Positions 15,588-17,523 of a DNA stretch of 17,523 nucleotides are shown here, one piece after another. Position 1 is the stretch's first letter. Each line of letters opens with the position of its first letter. The notes under the pieces are model-generated. The model was given only the letters and a program-made list of their open reading frames with translations, had not been told where the DNA came from and ran no database searches. Where the stretch lies: NCBI GenBank assembly GCA_900299205.1, contig OMIW01000136.1, positions 1-17,523 on the forward strand, given 5' to 3'. Position numbers and translations under genes: made by a program. Origin of the DNA: Pseudomonadota bacterium (GTDB taxonomy: Bacteria > Bdellovibrionota_C > UBA2361 > OMIW01).

Positions 15588-15743
15588 GGTCGAGGTAAAT
15601 GAGGCAAGGTCGGCAGGTTTGATTATTCCGTCATCCACGGCTACGATGCGGGGTCGGCCGTGTTGTCAAGACAGGACCAGCCGTGTCCGTTTACAACTAG
15701 CTTAATTCGCAATCATTAAAGATCCAGTCTTTGGAGTTGCCAC
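15588..15743 (+). other. truB-purA gap with alternative inverted repeats
   Basis: No gene is seen. CACGGC (15636-15641) can pair with GCCGTG at 15657-15662, or with a second GCCGTG copy at 15679-15684, so two mutually exclusive stems are possible. AAAGA-tccag-TCTTT (15718-15732) sits directly before the purA ribosome binding site GGAG (15733-15736). TTTACA at 15690-15695 could be a -35 box, but no good -10 follows (best 3 of 6). I see no T-tract terminator and no purine-riboswitch core. Promoter or leader function is possible but unproven. Confidence 0.35.
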
Positions 15744-17078
15744 ATGAAATCTCTCGCAGTTATCGGCTCGCAGTGGGGGGACGAGGGCAAGGGGAAGATC
15801 GTCGACGTTATTACCCGTCAAGCGTCGTGGGTCGTCCGCTTTCAAGGCGGAAACAACGCTGGGCATACCGTCGTCGTCGATGGAAAGACGATAAAGCTCA
15901 ATCTTCTTCCCTCGGGAGTACTGCGAGAAGGGTGCCGGGTCGCGGTTGGAGCGGGGGTGGTGCTCGATGGCATGGCCCTGATGCGGGAAATAGATTCAGT
16001 GCGAGCCAGTGGAATCTCGGTGACTCCTCAGCGATTAGTAGTCGATGGTCGGGTTCCCTTAGTACTGCCGTATCATCGGGAGATTGACCGCGTTCGCGAA
16101 GAGGCGCGGGGAGGGAATAAGATCGGGACAACACTCCGCGGGATAGGACCAGCCTACGAAGAGCGCGCATCGCGGGTCGGGCTCCGGCTTTGCGATCTTC
16201 GCGACGGTGAGGTAGCGCAAACGGTGCTCAAAGAGAGGCTCAAAGAGGTTTCAGCCTACCTAGCCGGGTGTTTCGGGAGTACGGTATCACTGAGCCTCGA
16301 GGAACATCTTGAAGAGGTTGCGCGGCTTCAGGAATCAGTGCTTCCCTTCATGGGAGATGTGAGTTTCGAGATCAGCAGAGCAATAAGCTCCGGAGAGCGT
16401 GTTGTTTTTGAAGGAGCACAGGGATGCCTCCTCGACGTCGCCTTCGGTACAGTACCGTTTGTCACCTCATCACATACCTCCGCAGGGGGGATCTCCGTCG
16501 GAGTGGGGGTTGGGCCACGGTCGGTGGATCGCATCCTTGGACTCGCTAAAGCCTATACGACCCGAGTTGGGTCAGGGCCTTTTCCCACCGAGCTTCTCGA
16601 TGCGCAGGGTGATGAGCTTCGGCAACGGGGCGCTGAATATGGCACCGTGACCGGTCGGCCAAGACGATGTGGATGGTTGGATATCGTAGCGCTCCGATAC
16701 GCGATTCGGGTGTCGGGTATTGATTGTCTCGCGCTTACCAAGCTAGATGTATTATCAGGACTCGAGACGATTCGGATTGCGACCGCGTACCGCACACCCG
16801 ATGGGCGGGAACTCGAAGATCTTCCTCTCTGGGATCGCCAGAGCAGTTTATGGACTCCGGTGTATCGCGAGCTTCCCGGATGGCAAGAGGATATATCGGG
16901 AGTTCGGTCATTTGCTGACTTGCCCCATCAGGCCCAGCAGTACGTTGAGGCGGTTGCCTCTCTTGCGGGGTGTCCGGTCGTTTTAGTAGGGGTCGGACAG
17001 AGCCGCGATGCCACATTGTGGGTGCCAGGAACACCAAAGGAGTTTTATGAGTTCGTCGGAACAGAGAGCAGATGCTAG
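15744..17078 (+). CDS. purA: Adenylosuccinate synthetase
   Basis: GTP-dependent joining of IMP and aspartate to adenylosuccinate, the first step from IMP to AMP. The catalytic D13 lies in QWGDEGKGK (10-18) and H41 in GGNNAGHT (35-42). Further family segments are KIGTTLRGIGPAYEERASR, FEGAQGCLLDVAFGTVPFVTSS, TRVGSGPFPTEL, TGRPRRCGWLD and LTKLDVLSG. The 444-residue length is usual. GGAG (15733-15736) is 7 nt before the ATG. The last 32 bp overlap the start of a response-regulator gene, so the two are probably co-expressed. Confidence 0.97.
   Translation: MKSLAVIGSQWGDEGKGKIVDVITRQASWVVRFQGGNNAGHTVVVDGKTIKLNLLPSGVLREGCRVAVGAGVVLDGMALMREIDSVRASGISVTPQRLVVDGRVPLVLPYHREIDRVREEARGGNKIGTTLRGIGPAYEERASRVGLRLCDLRDGEVAQTVLKERLKEVSAYLAGCFGSTVSLSLEEHLEEVARLQESVLPFMGDVSFEISRAISSGERVVFEGAQGCLLDVAFGTVPFVTSSHTSAGGISVGVGVGPRSVDRILGLAKAYTTRVGSGPFPTELLDAQGDELRQRGAEYGTVTGRPRRCGWLDIVALRYAIRVSGIDCLALTKLDVLSGLETIRIATAYRTPDGRELEDLPLWDRQSSLWTPVYRELPGWQEDISGVRSFADLPHQAQQYVEAVASLAGCPVVLVGVGQSRDATLWVPGTPKEFYEFVGTESRC
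17036..17042 (+). promoter_or_regulatory. Ribosome binding site of the response-regulator gene inside purA
   Basis: AAAGGAG lies 4 nt before ATG 17047, still within the purA coding sequence. It supports an overlapping start in a different frame and translational coupling. Confidence 0.7.
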
Positions 17079-17523
17079 TCGGGCCTCCCGATCCCCCTAT
17101 TCGTCGCGGTCTATCCTTATAGTTGATGATGAGGCGGCTATTCGTCGGGCGGTACAGGGGGTCCTTCAGGACGAGGGATTTCTGACAACCACCGTTGAAA
17201 GTGGTGAAGAAGCGATAGCCTCCGTCGCCGAGCGAAAACCAGACCTCGTGTTGCTTGATATCTGGATGTCGGGTCTCGACGGTATCGAAACACTCCGGAT
17301 CCTCCGAGAGCGATGGCCTACCATTCCGGTCGTCATGATGAGTGGTCACGCCTCGATTGCAACCGCCATCGAGGCCACCCGCATCGGTGCTTCCGATTTT
17401 ATCGAAAAGCCGCTGGATCTCGATACCTTAATCGCATCAGTGAGAACGGTGCTTCGGCGAACCGCAACCGAGAACGCTTCACCTTTGCGTGACCATCGGG
17501 GGCGTGATGATTCCACCGCCTCG
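17047..17523 (+). CDS. NtrX/NtrC-type response regulator, receiver domain only (3' end missing)
   Basis: Open to the right edge; 159 residues are visible. A 21-residue Ser/Arg-rich lead is followed by a receiver domain with the full phosphorylation set: VDDE (acidic pair D27, D28), phosphoacceptor D71 in LLDIWMSGLDG, switch residue S99 in MMSGHAS, and K121 in FIEKPLDLDTL. DIWMxGxDG and IEKPLDLD are typical of NtrX-like regulators, which carry AAA+ sigma-54-interacting and Fis DNA-binding domains after the receiver. Those parts would lie beyond the window and cannot be confirmed. The visible end (from residue 140) is a polar linker. No histidine kinase gene is in view. It overlaps purA by 32 bp with a strong ribosome binding site. 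Confidence 0.88.
   Translation, partial: MSSSEQRADASRASRSPYSSRSILIVDDEAAIRRAVQGVLQDEGFLTTTVESGEEAIASVAERKPDLVLLDIWMSGLDGIETLRILRERWPTIPVVMMSGHASIATAIEATRIGASDFIEKPLDLDTLIASVRTVLRRTATENASPLRDHRGRDDSTAS

Noticed and set aside
15514-15705. 63-codon frame running from truB into the purA gap, considered as a ribF remnant
   Set aside because: No riboflavin kinase/FAD synthetase motif and no start signal outside truB; it is a shadow of truB extended by chance.

Overview
This window comes from a bacterial chromosome of moderately high G+C, with genes packed almost head to tail on the + strand. It is housekeeping DNA: translation and transcription factors, tetrapyrrole (heme) biosynthesis, a tRNA synthetase and a purine biosynthesis enzyme. 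I see no insertion sequence, phage gene, CRISPR array, tRNA or rRNA. The gene set (C5-pathway hemA beside a HemX-like membrane protein, ylxR between nusA and infB, an NtrX/NtrC-type response regulator) and the non-standard SerS motif 3 would fit a spirochaete or a neighbouring Gram-negative phylum. That placement is recalled resemblance only and is low confidence.

Layout. (a) 2-787: the 3' part of a phosphodiester-glycosidase-like gene, closed by a hairpin terminator at 836-862. (b) 1023-6623: an inositol-monophosphatase-family gene, serS, hemE, a HemX/CcsA-like membrane protein and hemA. serS and hemE are 17 bp apart. hemX and hemA abut, with the hemA ribosome binding site inside the end of hemX. 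(c) 6624-7394: the only loosely packed stretch. It holds a probable minus-strand gene for a 97-residue single-pass membrane protein with its own promoter and a weak terminator, a second promoter facing the other way, and a leader of about 240 nt. (d) 7395-15587: the conserved rimP-nusA-ylxR-infB-rbfA-nrnA-truB cluster, with short gaps or overlaps (ylxR/infB 23 bp, and ATGA junctions at rbfA/nrnA and nrnA/truB). (e) 15744-17523: purA overlapped by 32 bp by a response-regulator gene that runs off the window.

How the genes work together. hemA makes the first committed tetrapyrrole precursor from glutamyl-tRNA. HemX-type proteins adjust HemA abundance in other bacteria, and hemE acts near the branch towards coproporphyrin and heme. 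The rimP-truB cluster combines ribosome maturation (RimP, RbfA), transcription elongation and termination (NusA), translation initiation (IF2), tRNA pseudouridylation (TruB) and nanoRNA/pAp turnover (NrnA). No clearly new biological system is visible. The points most worth a second look are the minus-strand transcription unit at 6691-7086, the purA/response-regulator coupling, the HemX-like protein without the CcsA tryptophan-rich motif, and the enlarged RimP.
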